Shown: piece by piece, positions 7,701 to 16,129 of the stretch
Layout: each line of letters starts with the position of its first letter
How positions within the stretch are numbered: the first letter of the stretch is position 1
Assembly: GCF_014635665.1 (NCBI RefSeq)
Contig: NZ_BMDG01000015.1
Location: forward strand, 1-64,000
Length of the DNA: 64,000 nt
Direction of reading: 5' to 3'
Source: Isoptericola cucumis
GTDB lineage: Bacteria > Actinomycetota > Actinomycetes > Actinomycetales > Cellulomonadaceae
Program-made: the position numbers and the translations under genes
The notes under the pieces: model-generated
What the model was told of the DNA's origin: nothing
The model's input: only the letters and a program-made list of their open reading frames with translations
Databases searched by the model: none

Positions 7701-9180
7701 CGCGCTGGGCCTTGAGGCGCGTCGTGACGAGCTCCTCGAGCTCCGCCACGAGCCGTGCCGCGCCGCTCGCGGAGTCGGCGAGGTGGTGCCCCTCGACCGG
7801 GCTCTGCGGGGACGACGTGTGCGGGATCCAGGTGAGCCACTGCAGGTGCTTCGTCCAAACGGGGCTGACCATGCCCGTGACCACCAGCTCGGACGGCGAG
7901 TGCAGGCCCGTGAGCTGCAGGAGCGTCGCGTTGAGGCTGCCCGCGACCTTCCCGGGCGGCCCGGCGAACCCGAGCGCGCCGGCGTCGTACAGGTTCTCGA
8001 CCACGGGCACGCCCGAGACGGTCGAGTGCTTGTCGATCACGGCGTCCAGGCGCTCCTGGTACTCCTTGATGAGCTGGCCCTTGCCGGCCGCCTTGACCGT
8101 GTTGCGCGACGGCATCGTGCCGATGCCGAACCGCACGTTGAGGAAGCTCCAGTGCTCGGGGCGCCGGGTCCACAGCATCGGCCCGTGGCGCATCGCCTCG
8201 GCGAACACGTGCGGCGTCGCGGGCGCCTCGCGCAGGCGGACGGAGCGCTCCGTCTCCTCCTCCCCGGACAGGGCGTCGCGCAGCGCGTCGAGCCGCTCCT
8301 CGAAGCGGGCGATGTCGCGCTCCTTGCGCTTGCGGTTCTGCATGTTCCGGGTGAGGAAGTTGCCGACCAGCATGATCGGCGACAGCAGGATGAACATCAG
8401 CCCCATGGGCCCGCGGCCCATCGCGAGCATGAACCCGCCCATGAGCACCGGCGCCAGCAGGGCGAGGAACGGGAACGGCTGCGGCTCGGTCTCGCTGGGC
8501 ACGTCGGGCGACTCGAACTCCTCGCCCGAGTAGCGCGCCTCGACGCGCGGCGAGCGGGTGAACGGCACCGGCCCGGCCTTGGGCGCGACCCCCGTGAGCG
8601 TCTGCGGCTTGCGCCGCTCGATCGTCATCACCGTGTCGCCCACCGTCACGCGCTGGCTGCCCTCGACGCGCAGCCGCTGCACGTGGTCGCCGTCGACCAG
8701 GAGCCCGTTCGCGGAACCGAGGTCGACGACGTCGACGACGTCCGACACGTCCAGCCGCAGGTGCCGCTTGGACACCAGCGGGTCGTTCAGCACGACGTCG
8801 CACCCGGCGGCACGGCCGAGCACCCAGCTGCCCTCCGGCAGGTCGATGCTGCTGCCGTCGACGAAGCGGAGCGTGGCGCGCACGTCGTGCGAGCCGGGGT
8901 AGTCGAAGCCCGGCCGGTCGAGGTCGACCATCGCGACCTCGGCCCCCGAGCCGATCCACGCCTCGCCGAGCGCGGCGTCGGCGGGCAGCCGCACGGGCCG
9001 GTCCTGGCCGGGGAGCCTGGCCTCGAGCGTCCGCGGGCCGCCGCCCGGGGCCCCCGGGCCGGCCGGGTCCACGCGCGTGAGCGTGGCGGCGACCTCGCCG
9101 ATGGTCGCGCCGGCGTCCGCCGTGATGACGACGTCGTCGTGCGTGGTGTCGGGGCGCCGGAGCGTCACCTTGACGCGCAT
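4708..9180 (-). CDS. Type VII secretion ATPase EccC/EssC-like, FHA-FtsK/SpoIIIE
   Basis: A 1,490-residue protein, ATG 9180 after GAGGAG; the length matches EssC/YukB. A ubiquitin-like N-terminus (1-95) is followed by a canonical FHA domain (about 105-190; GR near 122, SKRH near 137-140, SANG near 156-159), two membrane helices (about 237-276), and three FtsK/SpoIIIE ATPase domains. Domain 1 has a perfect Walker A (GGTTGAGKSEF, about 703) and Walker B (VIVIDEFAAL, about 807). Domain 2 keeps a Walker A (GTGGAGKSTAL, about 1030) but has VDGF instead of DE. Domain 3 has a weakened P-loop (GPPGSGRSNAL, about 1306). This agrees with EccC biology, in which domain 1 is the motor and the others bind substrate. 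The FHA domain suggests control by the kinase encoded nearby. EccB, EccD, EccE and MycP are not in the window. Confidence 0.9.
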   Translation of the reverse strand: MRVKVTLRRPDTTHDDVVITADAGATIGEVAATLTRVDPAGPGAPGGGPRTLEARLPGQDRPVRLPADAALGEAWIGSGAEVAMVDLDRPGFDYPGSHDVRATLRFVDGSSIDLPEGSWVLGRAAGCDVVLNDPLVSKRHLRLDVSDVVDVVDLGSANGLLVDGDHVQRLRVEGSQRVTVGDTVMTIERRKPQTLTGVAPKAGPVPFTRSPRVEARYSGEEFESPDVPSETEPQPFPFLALLAPVLMGGFMLAMGRGPMGLMFILLSPIMLVGNFLTRNMQNRKRKERDIARFEERLDALRDALSGEEETERSVRLREAPATPHVFAEAMRHGPMLWTRRPEHWSFLNVRFGIGTMPSRNTVKAAGKGQLIKEYQERLDAVIDKHSTVSGVPVVENLYDAGALGFAGPPGKVAGSLNATLLQLTGLHSPSELVVTGMVSPVWTKHLQWLTWIPHTSSPQSPVEGHHLADSASGAARLVAELEELVTTRLKAQRGGAQRRGAIDEDDAALERGAEVGGKKAETGTKSPVPAVVVIISDDIDVERARLVQLAENGPDAGVFPLWISADTAYLPAACRTFVDLGEHGPRVGMVRLGRWVDDLELEEIDATTALDYGRRLAPVFDAGAIIADSSDLPRSVTMPALLGHDLFEDHSAVLERWRQNLSVYDRVNPVPRKRAGTLRAIVGSAGLDAQHLDLRSQGPHALVGGTTGAGKSEFLQAWVLAMAAEYSPDRVTFLFVDYKGGSAFADCVQLPHCVGLVTDLSQHLVLRALTSLRAELHHREHLFNRKKVKDLLELEKRGDPETPPALVIVIDEFAALVGDVPEFVDGVVDVAQRGRSLGIHLIMATQRPAGVIKDNLRANTNLRVALRMADESDSSDVVDIKDAAHIDPAIPGRGVVKTGPGRLQAFQSGYAGAWSTRAPENTAIEVAGLHFGREEKWEEPVDPAASVDEDVDLGPNDQQRLVARITAAFEAGRLPVPRRPWLDSMADAYDLTRLHQRTDTELLVGVADIPEQQAQRPLYFNPDTDGHLGVYGTGGAGKSTALRTIAAAAGITPRGGPVHVYGLDFAAGALRMLSALPHVGTIARGDDVERVVGLMRMLREELQRRGEAFAAVSASSVTEYRQLTGRAGVPRILLLVDGFPGFRDDFEVGAGRAEWFDVFRDILSDGRALGIHVIFTADRSGAVPTYVRSMVQRNLLLRMTDDGYLAFNAPRDIITPDSPNGRAILDGLEVQVAVIGGTTSVSAQAAATEKLGQSMLSAGVRPAPEVQVLPTEYGARELPDHLEGQPVLGLDGITLDAVGFDPSGTMVVAGPPGSGRSNALVAISRAVRRANPDARLYLFAQGRSAIADKLPWTDVATGVEKVKALATDLLAAVQDEDVEPGIVVVIEGINEYLQSPADKPIQDLTKAIRNSDHLLVAEAETAGWGATWPLLGEVKNGRRGLILQPENLDGDTILKTSLPRAGKGEFPVGRGAWIARGKHRRVQLPLVLED

Positions 9181-9257
9181 CGCTCTCCTCGGTTCGTTCC
9201 GTCGGGTTCAGGTGGTGGGGCCGGCCGGTCGGGCCGGCGGGCGGGTGGCGGAGCGGG

Positions 9258-9521
9258 TCAGTGGCCCCCGCCGCGGCGCGAGAACGCCCCGACGAGTGCC
9301 GTGACCCCGGCCCCGAGCGCCGCGCTCAGGCCGACGATCCGCCAGGTCACGGGGTCGGTCAGCCCGCGGCCGACCGCCCGCCAGTAGTCGAGCGGGTCGC
9401 CCGTGCCGACGCCGTCGCGCAGCAGGCCCACGGCCATGACGATCACGAACGCGATCGCCGCGGCCGCGACCGCCACGACCACGGTGAGCTGCCACAGCGT
9501 GGGGCGCTGCCGGCGGCTCAT
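9258..9521 (-). CDS. Small two-helix membrane protein of the EccC cluster
   Basis: An 87-residue protein from ATG 9521, overlapping the preceding gene's stop by ATGA. Two hydrophobic segments (about 12-33 and 58-78) flank a short loop with GDPLDYWRAVGRGL. The C-terminus is basic and ends RRGGGH. No family recognised. Tight coupling to the FHA-HTH gene upstream and to eccC 77 bp downstream suggests a small subunit or anchor of the secretion complex, but that is inference from position only. Confidence 0.6.
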   Translation of the reverse strand: MSRRQRPTLWQLTVVVAVAAAAIAFVIVMAVGLLRDGVGTGDPLDYWRAVGRGLTDPVTWRIVGLSAALGAGVTALVGAFSRRGGGH

Positions 9522-10252
9522 GCGGGGCTCCCCGCGCCCGGGTCGGGGGCGGCGTCGTCCGTGACGTCGGCGTCGAGCAGCGGCAGGTCCTCCGCCGTGA
9601 CGAGGCGCGACGCGACGGCGTACTCGACCAGCCGCGCCCGCCGGTTGGTGGCCAGGCCGTTGCCGGACCCGCCGCGCAACCCCTTGACGCCCACCCGGTC
9701 GAGCTTCTCGCACACGTTGTCGAGCTTGCGGTTGAACCGCGTCGTCGTCCAGCCGAGCCGGGCGGCGGCCTCCGCCGACGACGGGATCTCGGACAGCCCC
9801 GTCCCGTCCCGGCGCAGCATCGGCTCGCACAGGGCGACGACGAGCTGCCGCTGGCTGACGGTGAACGGGATCATGCCGATCGTGGTGGCGCCGCTGTCGG
9901 GCTCCTCGGAGCGGATCTCCGCGTACGGGGCGGGGCTGAGCCGGGCCAGCAGCTCGTAGGTGGTGGGCCCGGCCGTGAAGACGATGGACGTGGACGGGAA
10001 CACGATCGGCAGCGAGTTGCCCGGCGAGAGCCAGGACTGCACCCCGCCGGCCGCGTCGCAGACCGTCGCCGACAGCCGCGCGCCCGTGTTGCCCAGCCAC
10101 CACAGCCCGGCGGAATGGGTGATCTGCAGGAACCGCCGGTGCAGGTACGGGTTGTCGTCGAGCGCGAGGTCGCCCTCGCGCCCGATCTCGAAGACCCCGG
10201 CCGGGTCGGGCCGGAACCACTCGCCCGCGAACTCCACCGCCAGATCGCTCAT
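9518..10252 (-). CDS. FHA-like protein with C-terminal helix-turn-helix
   Basis: A 244-residue protein, ATG 10252 overlapping the kinase stop (ATGA). The N-terminal ~110 residues have FHA character: IGREGD near residue 22, NPYLHRR where S-x-x-H is expected, and GNTG near 55. The usual phosphothreonine-contact Ser is not conserved, so binding may be altered. Residues about 135-225 are helical and basic and include an HTH-like segment (SSAEAAARLGWTTTRFNRKLDNV) reminiscent of sigma-4/LuxR-type DNA-binding domains, although it could also be a protein-binding domain. Encoded directly after the kinase, it may be a phosphorylation-responsive transcription factor comparable in logic (not sequence) to EmbR. 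It is a candidate reader of the palindromes reported in this block. Confidence 0.65.
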   Translation of the reverse strand: MSDLAVEFAGEWFRPDPAGVFEIGREGDLALDDNPYLHRRFLQITHSAGLWWLGNTGARLSATVCDAAGGVQSWLSPGNSLPIVFPSTSIVFTAGPTTYELLARLSPAPYAEIRSEEPDSGATTIGMIPFTVSQRQLVVALCEPMLRRDGTGLSEIPSSAEAAARLGWTTTRFNRKLDNVCEKLDRVGVKGLRGGSGNGLATNRRARLVEYAVASRLVTAEDLPLLDADVTDDAAPDPGAGSPA

Positions 10253-11874
10253 CAGACGCACGCCGCCTTCGGTTCGATGGAGAACGCGCCGGAGCGCACG
10301 ACCACGACCTCGACGCAGGTCTCGCCGCCCTTGGCCCGCGGGACCGTGACCGTGGTCTGAGAGACCTGCTGGTAGTGCGCCTCGGTGAGCGCCTGCGGCT
10401 CGCGCCAGCCGTACGTGTCGCCGTCCTGCGGGTCGGGGTTGGTCCAGGTGAAGACCACCTTGTCGCCCTTCGCCGTGCCCTGCAGCTCGGTCACGGCGGG
10501 CACCAGCCCGCCGAGGTTGTCGGTCGGCGGCTCGGGGTCGCCGCCGCCGCCGGTCACGGCGGACGGGGCGGTGCCGCCCGGGTCCTCGGCGCCGTCGTCC
10601 GGCCCCAGGGTGAGCACGAGGACGACCGCGAGCACCACCAGGGCGACCACGCCGACGACGAGACCCACCACCAGCCCTCGCCGGGACGGCGCCTCCGGCT
10701 GCGGCGGCGCCGCGGCCGGGGCCTCGGCCGGCGCGGGCGCCGCCGGCGCCATCGACCGGTGCACGGTGTCGCCCAGGTCGTCCTCGACGGCGAGCGTGCC
10801 CGTCGTCGACGTCGCCACCGGCGCCGCGGCCACCGGCCCCGCGGCGCGTGCCGGGGCGCCGCCCGCGCCGCCGGCGCCGGCCAGGCCCGCACCGCGGGCC
10901 GCGGGACCGCGGGGGTCGACCGACACGACCTCGCGCAGCCGGGTGCCGACCTCGTCCTCGTCGCCGCCGTCCTCGGGCTCGCCCTCGTCGCGCAGGTGAC
11001 CCTGGTCGTCGAGCAGGTCGATGGGCGTGACCGCGAACGACAGCTCGGTCTGCACGGCCTGCAGCGCCCGCGCGAACGCCAGCGCCGTCGGGTACCGCGA
11101 CGCCGGGTTCTTCGCCATCGCGGTGCTGAGCACCCGCTCCAGCGAGGCGGGCACGTCCTGCCGCCCCGTCGGCTGCAGCGGGGCCGACTCGATCCGCGCG
11201 ACCAGGTCCGCGCTCGAGTTCGACCCGCCCGGCACCTCGAACGGCGTCCGCGACGCGAGCAGCGAGTAGGTCGTGGCGGCCAGGCCCCACACGTCGGTCG
11301 CGACGCCGGTGGTCGGCGGCTCCGCGAACGACTCCGGCGGCGACCACGGGATCGACATGCCCTCGGCGCGGCCGGCGTCGTCGAGCGTGGAGGAGATGCC
11401 GAAGTCCGTGAGCGCCGGGTGCCCGTACTCCGTCACGAGGATGTTCGCGGGCTTGACGTCGCGGTGCAGGATCCCGGCCCGGTGGGCGGTCTCCACCGCG
11501 CCGGCGACCTGCACGGCCACGCGCAGCACGTCGGGCACGCTCATCCGCTCGCTGCGGTACCGCGCCCCCATGTTGGGGCGCGAGCAGAACTCCATGGCCA
11601 GGTACGGGCGCCCGTCGGCCGCGACGTCCGCCTCGTACATGGTGACGATCGACGGGTGCGTCGACAGGGTCGCCATGAGGTCGGCCTCGGCGTCGAACGC
11701 CTCGCGCTGCCCCTCGCCCGTCCACTCGTGCAGCAGGACCTTGACGGCCACCCGGCGACGGGGCCGGCGCTGCTGGTACAGGAAGACGTCCGAGAAGCCT
11801 CCCGACCCGATGATGGAGACGTACTCGAAGCCGTCGATCTCCGGCGGCGGTGACGGTGGTCGCTTGCGGCTCAT
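10252..11874 (-). CDS. Transmembrane Ser/Thr protein kinase (PknB-type)
   Basis: A 540-residue protein starting at ATG 11874. The kinase domain spans about 15-275: glycine loop GSGGFSDV, VAVKVL lysine, HRDVKPANIL catalytic loop (about 137-146), DFGIS, and an APE equivalent SPPES. A long Ala/Pro-rich linker follows, then one membrane helix (about 398-421) and an extracellular fibronectin-like domain of about 100 residues that ends with two Cys (ETCVEV and KAACV). The topology is that of Hanks kinases with an external sensor. It lies between FHA proteins and a PP2C phosphatase, so the natural targets are the FHA proteins and EccC encoded alongside. It overlaps the FHA-HTH gene downstream. Confidence 0.9.
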   Translation of the reverse strand: MSRKRPPSPPPEIDGFEYVSIIGSGGFSDVFLYQQRRPRRRVAVKVLLHEWTGEGQREAFDAEADLMATLSTHPSIVTMYEADVAADGRPYLAMEFCSRPNMGARYRSERMSVPDVLRVAVQVAGAVETAHRAGILHRDVKPANILVTEYGHPALTDFGISSTLDDAGRAEGMSIPWSPPESFAEPPTTGVATDVWGLAATTYSLLASRTPFEVPGGSNSSADLVARIESAPLQPTGRQDVPASLERVLSTAMAKNPASRYPTALAFARALQAVQTELSFAVTPIDLLDDQGHLRDEGEPEDGGDEDEVGTRLREVVSVDPRGPAARGAGLAGAGGAGGAPARAAGPVAAAPVATSTTGTLAVEDDLGDTVHRSMAPAAPAPAEAPAAAPPQPEAPSRRGLVVGLVVGVVALVVLAVVLVLTLGPDDGAEDPGGTAPSAVTGGGGDPEPPTDNLGGLVPAVTELQGTAKGDKVVFTWTNPDPQDGDTYGWREPQALTEAHYQQVSQTTVTVPRAKGGETCVEVVVVRSGAFSIEPKAACV

Positions 11875-11878
11875 GCTT

Positions 11879-13678
11879 TCAGAGGATCCCTTCGAACGTC
11901 AGCGTCACGCCGTCCCCGAGGTCGACCACGTCCTGGGAGACGACCAGCACCGGCTCGCCCGGGTGCAGGCGCAGCGGCGCCTGCCCGGAACGCAGGAGCG
12001 TGGTGCCGTTCGTCGTGCTCATGTCGCTGACCAGCACGTGCCAGCCCTCGAGACGGATCTCGACGTGGGAGCGGGAGATGTCCTGCTCCGGGCTGGGCAC
12101 GGTGATCAGGCGGGGCAGGTCGTCGCCCGCGGACCGCGGCGACCGCGGCTTGCGCCCGATGACGACGGGCCGGTCGAGCGTCACGCGCGGGCCGCTGGAG
12201 ACGGCCATCGTGCCCAGCGTGGGGCGCGGCACCTGCCGGGCCTCCCCCACGAGGGCCTGCCCGCAGGTGGCGCAGTCGTCGCGCTGCGGCGGGTTCGGGT
12301 GCCCGGAGGTGCACGAGCGCGCGAGGATCATCGGCCGGCCCGGCAGCGGGGCGGCGGCGAACGACGGGCCCGGGGGCGCCGCCGCGGGCTGCGTCCCGGG
12401 GGCGCCCGGCCCCGCGGGCGCGCCGACCGGCACCGGGGCGGGCTGCACGTCGGCCGGCCCCGGGTCCGCCGTCACCGCCCGCAGGTCGGCGATCGCCGAG
12501 GACATCACCGTGCTGCCGTCGATGTCGTCGTCCGCCTGGGCTGGAGCCGACGGGGCGGCAGCGTCGGGGGCGGGCGTGCCCGGCGCGGCCGGTCCGGCGG
12601 TGCCCGAGCCGGGCTCCGCCGGCTCGGCGACGGTGGCCTCCGCCGGCCGGTCGTCGCCGGCCGCCGGCGGCGCCGGGACGGGGCCCGGCTCCGGGGCAGG
12701 CGACGGCGCGGCGTCGGCCGGACCCGCGGGCCCGGGGGCCTCCCCGTCCTCGTCCTCGTTCTCCGGCTCCGGGCGCACCGCGGCGGCCTCGACGGCGCGG
12801 TGCACCGTCGAGCCCCACAGGTGGCCGTAGCCGGTGGTCTCGTCCACCGGGGCCTCGGGCGCCACGACAGCGGGGTCGGCAGCAGGGTCGGCGGCGTCCT
12901 GCCCGTCCGCGCCGCGCGCGGCCAGCGGTCCCCCGGTCGCGACGGGTGCGGGCACGTCGTCGGGCGCGGCGTCCTCGGCGTCACCCGCGGGCCGGGGCAC
13001 GTCGGCGCCGGTGACCGTCAGGCTCGGCACCATCGTCGCCTCGGGGGCGATCGTCGCCTCCGGCGCCGACGCCGGCACGGACCCGACGAGGTCGACGGGC
13101 TCGGCACGGTCGGAGCCCGCGGCGGAGCCCGCGGCAGGCTCGGCCGCGGCAGGCGCGGGGTCCGACTCCCACGGCTCGAGGGCGGGCACCGCGCGCGGCG
13201 CCGCGGCGGCCGGCGCCGCGTCGTGCGTCAGGCGCACGCCGACGGACGAGACGAGGACGACGCCCGCGTCCAGCGGCAGCGCCCGCTCGTCGAGCAGGTC
13301 CTCCGCCGACTCGGTGACGCCGACCTGCACGGCGAGGTCCACGACGTCGGAGAACGTGCGCTCCGCCCACGTGGTCACGCCCTCGCCGGACACGTGGTCA
13401 CGCCCGTCCGGGCGCGCCACCGTCACGGACGTCGCCCCGCGGGACGCGACCTGCACGCGGCGGCCGTCGGCCACCGCGATCGCGAACGGCGGCAGCGAGG
13501 CCAGGCTCGCGCCGAACGACCCGGTGAGCACCTCCAGCACCGGGACCACCCCGGCCTGCTCCCCGAGGACGGTCCACAGCTCCTCGACCAGCTCCGGGGT
13601 CACCTTCTCCGGCAGCACGACCACGGCGCCTCCCCGCACCACGGCGTACGCCGGCCCGATCACATACCGCGACGTCAC
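11879..13678 (-). CDS. Zinc-ribbon / FHA domain protein
   Basis: A 599-residue protein. I chose GTG 13678 (GTGA overlap with the phosphatase stop, GGGGA 7 nt upstream) rather than the GTG 18 bp further out. An N-terminal folded region (about 1-135, starting RYVIGPAYAVVRGG) of unknown family is followed by about 280 residues of Ala/Pro/Gly/Asp-rich low complexity, a double-Cys ribbon (C-x-SGHPNPP then C-x2-C, about 450-470), and a canonical FHA domain at the C-terminus (GRK, ISRSH, TTNG). It has no membrane helix. It probably serves as a phosphothreonine-reading scaffold regulated by the adjacent kinase/phosphatase pair; partners are not identifiable from sequence. Confidence 0.8.
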   Translation of the reverse strand: MTSRYVIGPAYAVVRGGAVVVLPEKVTPELVEELWTVLGEQAGVVPVLEVLTGSFGASLASLPPFAIAVADGRRVQVASRGATSVTVARPDGRDHVSGEGVTTWAERTFSDVVDLAVQVGVTESAEDLLDERALPLDAGVVLVSSVGVRLTHDAAPAAAAPRAVPALEPWESDPAPAAAEPAAGSAAGSDRAEPVDLVGSVPASAPEATIAPEATMVPSLTVTGADVPRPAGDAEDAAPDDVPAPVATGGPLAARGADGQDAADPAADPAVVAPEAPVDETTGYGHLWGSTVHRAVEAAAVRPEPENEDEDGEAPGPAGPADAAPSPAPEPGPVPAPPAAGDDRPAEATVAEPAEPGSGTAGPAAPGTPAPDAAAPSAPAQADDDIDGSTVMSSAIADLRAVTADPGPADVQPAPVPVGAPAGPGAPGTQPAAAPPGPSFAAAPLPGRPMILARSCTSGHPNPPQRDDCATCGQALVGEARQVPRPTLGTMAVSSGPRVTLDRPVVIGRKPRSPRSAGDDLPRLITVPSPEQDISRSHVEIRLEGWHVLVSDMSTTNGTTLLRSGQAPLRLHPGEPVLVVSQDVVDLGDGVTLTFEGIL

Positions 13679-14511
13679 GACATCGTCCCCTTCCACGGCG
13701 ACCGCCGGGGCACCGTGTCCTCGTCGTCCTCGTGGCGACCTCGCCCGTCCCGGGGGGCCGTGCTCTCCAGGGCACCCGTCAGCCCTGTGGCGTCCACCAC
13801 GATGACCGTGATGTTATCCCGACCACCGGCGACGAGTGCCTCGCGCACCAGTCTGTCGGCCGCCACCTGCGGGTCCGGCTCCGTGAGCAGCAGGTGCTCG
13901 ATGCGCTCGTCGGCCAGCTCCCCGGTCAGCCCGTCCGAGCACACCATCAGCCGGTCGCCCGTGTGCACGGGCAGGAGCCAGAAGTCGCCGTCCGGGTCCT
14001 CCGGGGCGCCGAGCGCGCGCGTCACGACGTGCCGGCGGGGGTGCGTGGCCGCCTGCGCGCGGGTGATCTGCCCGGCGTCGACGAGCTCCTGCACCTCGGA
14101 GTGGTCGACGCTGACCTGCTCGAGCTCGCCGTCGGCCAGCCGGTAGGTCCGCGAGTCGCCGAGGTTCACCACGAGCCAGTACGGCTCGCCGCCCTGCTCG
14201 GTGAGGACGACGCCGGTGAGGGTCGTCCCCGCGCCGCGGCCGGGCGCGGTCTCGATCGCCCGGACGGCGTCGTGCGCCTGCCGCAGCCGGCAGCGCACCG
14301 CGTCCGCGCCGATGACGTCCGACCCGACGAGCGGGCGCAGCGCCTCGACGGCGGCCGCGCTGGCCACCTCGCCGGCGTCGTGGCCGCCCATCCCGTCGGC
14401 GACGAAGAAGACGGAGCCGCTCGCCAGGTAGGAGTCCTCGTTGAGCGTGCGGCGTGCCCCCTGGTGCGTCGACGCACCCCAGAGCAGCCCGAGGCTCACC
14501 TCGACGCTCAT
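13675..14511 (-). CDS. PP2C-family Ser/Thr protein phosphatase
   Basis: A 278-residue soluble phosphatase of the PppA/PstP type. The metal-binding motifs are all visible: RTLNEDS near residue 20, FFVADGMGGHDAGEVAS near 35-50, NLGDSRTYRL near 115, MVCSDGLTGEL near 190, and GRDNITVIVVD near 228. Unlike mycobacterial PstP it lacks a membrane anchor; the last 35 residues are a charged tail. It starts at ATG 14511 and overlaps the zinc-ribbon/FHA gene. It should reverse phosphorylation by the transmembrane kinase two genes away, completing an on/off switch for the FHA readers. Confidence 0.9.
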   Translation of the reverse strand: MSVEVSLGLLWGASTHQGARRTLNEDSYLASGSVFFVADGMGGHDAGEVASAAAVEALRPLVGSDVIGADAVRCRLRQAHDAVRAIETAPGRGAGTTLTGVVLTEQGGEPYWLVVNLGDSRTYRLADGELEQVSVDHSEVQELVDAGQITRAQAATHPRRHVVTRALGAPEDPDGDFWLLPVHTGDRLMVCSDGLTGELADERIEHLLLTEPDPQVAADRLVREALVAGGRDNITVIVVDATGLTGALESTAPRDGRGRHEDDEDTVPRRSPWKGTMS

Positions 14512-14524
14512 GCCGCTCCCTCGC

Positions 14525-16129
14525 TCATGCGCCGTCCGGGCCGACGACGAGGAGCCGCCGGGCGCCGGCCTGCACCGTCCAGCCGGCCGTGACCCGCGCG
14601 GGCGTGCCGGCGACGAGCTCGTGCACCGTCCCGTCGGGGGCGATGACGGCGCTGCCGTTGGTGCTGCCGAGGTCGGTCACGCGCAGGCCGTCCGACTCGG
14701 GCAGCAGCTCCAGGTGCGTCTTGGAGACCGACCGCGTCGTGTCCTCGAGCCGCAGCGGCATCGCGGGCGCGCCGGCGTCCTGCTGCGGGTTGCGGCCCAC
14801 GAGCATGCGGCTCGCCACGGTGACGCGCCGCCCGGGGTCGACCTCGACCACGATCCGCGGCGGGGCGGAACCGTCGCCGGCGGCGCGGCGCGACGACACG
14901 CTGAACCGCGTGGCCTCGATGTCCTCGAAGTCCTCGGCCTCCGCCGGGCTCTCGGCGGCCGGGGCCGCGGCCGGCTGGACCGGGGCGACCGGCGGCACCG
15001 GGGCCTGCTGCACAGGAGCCGGCTGCACAGGTGCCGGCTGCACCGGGGCCGGCTGGACGGGCGGCTGCTGCGCGACGGGCACGGTCGGCGCACCCTGATC
15101 GACGGCGGGGTCGACGGTGGGGTCGACGGCCGGCGTCGGTTGCGCGCCCGGCGCGACGGCCGCGCGGTGGACGGTGTGGGACTCGACCGCGGCGTCGGCG
15201 GGCCGCGCGTCGGCCGGCGCGGCCCCGGTGCCCGGCGCGCCGGGCACCCCGGTGATGATGCCGCCGGTGCCGCGCTCCGCGGCCGGGAACGACCACGGGT
15301 CCTCGACGGCGGCCGACCCGGCCTCGGCGGGGGCCGCGGACGACCCCTCCTCCGGCGCCGCGGGACGCACGCCGCCCGACGCGGGGGCGAAGCTGCGCGG
15401 GGGCGCGCCGCGCACGTCGCGGACCACGCTGCGGGCGGCCTTGTCGTGCCAGCCCTGACGACGCCCCGAGGAGTCGAAGGTCGGCGACACCAGCACGAGC
15501 ACGGTGCCGATCAGGGGCAGCACCCCGCACAGCGCCAGCACGAGCCAGCGCAGCAGCCCGCGGCCCGCGCCGACAGGGGCGTCGGTGCCGAGCGCCGGGT
15601 CGGCGGCGTCGGTGCGGATGCCGAGCAGCCGGTTGCCGAGGGTGCGGCCGGTGAGCCCGTCCGCCAGGCCGAGCCCGACCCAGCCGAGCAGGCTCACGAG
15701 GCCCATCGCCCCGTAGACCGTGCCGAGCGCCGCGAACGCCTCGCTCGCGGCGGCCGACGCGCCCATGGCCGTCGACGCCTCGCCGACGGCCGCCATCGCG
15801 TCGAAGACGCCCGTGGTCAGCGCGACCACGAGGCCGACGGCGCCGGCCACCAGGGAGACGGCGAGCAGGTCGAGGACGTAGGCCCCCGCCCGCCGGCCGA
15901 CGCCGGCCAGGGGCGCCGTCGGGGGCGCGGCCGTGGCCGCGTCGCTCGCCGCGCGCAGCATCTGCGCCGACGCCCGCCGGGTGCTCTCGCGCATCTCCGG
16001 CTCGGTGGTCATCGCCAGCTGGGGGCTCAGGTCCCCCCGGCGCGAGGTCGCCACCGTGGGCGTGCCGCACACGGCGCAGAACGCCCCGGTCTGCTCGGAG
16101 GCGCCGCAGGCGCCGCAGGTCGTGGTCAT
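14525..16129 (-). CDS. Zinc-ribbon / RDD membrane / FHA protein
   Basis: A 534-residue protein starting at ATG 16129. The N-terminal ribbon has C-x2-C pairs (CGACG near 5 and CAVCG near 18). An RDD-type membrane domain follows (about 70-215) with a starting GRRAGAYVLDLL and an internal GRTLGNRLLGIR. A Pro/Gln/Ala-rich linker contains repeated QPAPV units, then a canonical C-terminal FHA domain (MLVGRN, SVSKTH, GSTNG). This architecture tethers an FHA reader to the membrane, plausibly next to EccC or the kinase. The QPAPV tract is a DNA-level tandem repeat (about 15,000-15,060) and could vary in length between strains. Confidence 0.8.
   Translation of the reverse strand: MTTTCGACGASEQTGAFCAVCGTPTVATSRRGDLSPQLAMTTEPEMRESTRRASAQMLRAASDAATAAPPTAPLAGVGRRAGAYVLDLLAVSLVAGAVGLVVALTTGVFDAMAAVGEASTAMGASAAASEAFAALGTVYGAMGLVSLLGWVGLGLADGLTGRTLGNRLLGIRTDAADPALGTDAPVGAGRGLLRWLVLALCGVLPLIGTVLVLVSPTFDSSGRRQGWHDKAARSVVRDVRGAPPRSFAPASGGVRPAAPEEGSSAAPAEAGSAAVEDPWSFPAAERGTGGIITGVPGAPGTGAAPADARPADAAVESHTVHRAAVAPGAQPTPAVDPTVDPAVDQGAPTVPVAQQPPVQPAPVQPAPVQPAPVQQAPVPPVAPVQPAAAPAAESPAEAEDFEDIEATRFSVSSRRAAGDGSAPPRIVVEVDPGRRVTVASRMLVGRNPQQDAGAPAMPLRLEDTTRSVSKTHLELLPESDGLRVTDLGSTNGSAVIAPDGTVHELVAGTPARVTAGWTVQAGARRLLVVGPDGA

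Noticed and set aside
4744-9387. Very long open frame on the plus strand opposite eccC
   Set aside because: At this GC content stops are rare in antisense frames. The translation is repetitive Arg/Ala/Val/His-rich and the opposite strand encodes a clear FtsK/SpoIIIE ATPase.
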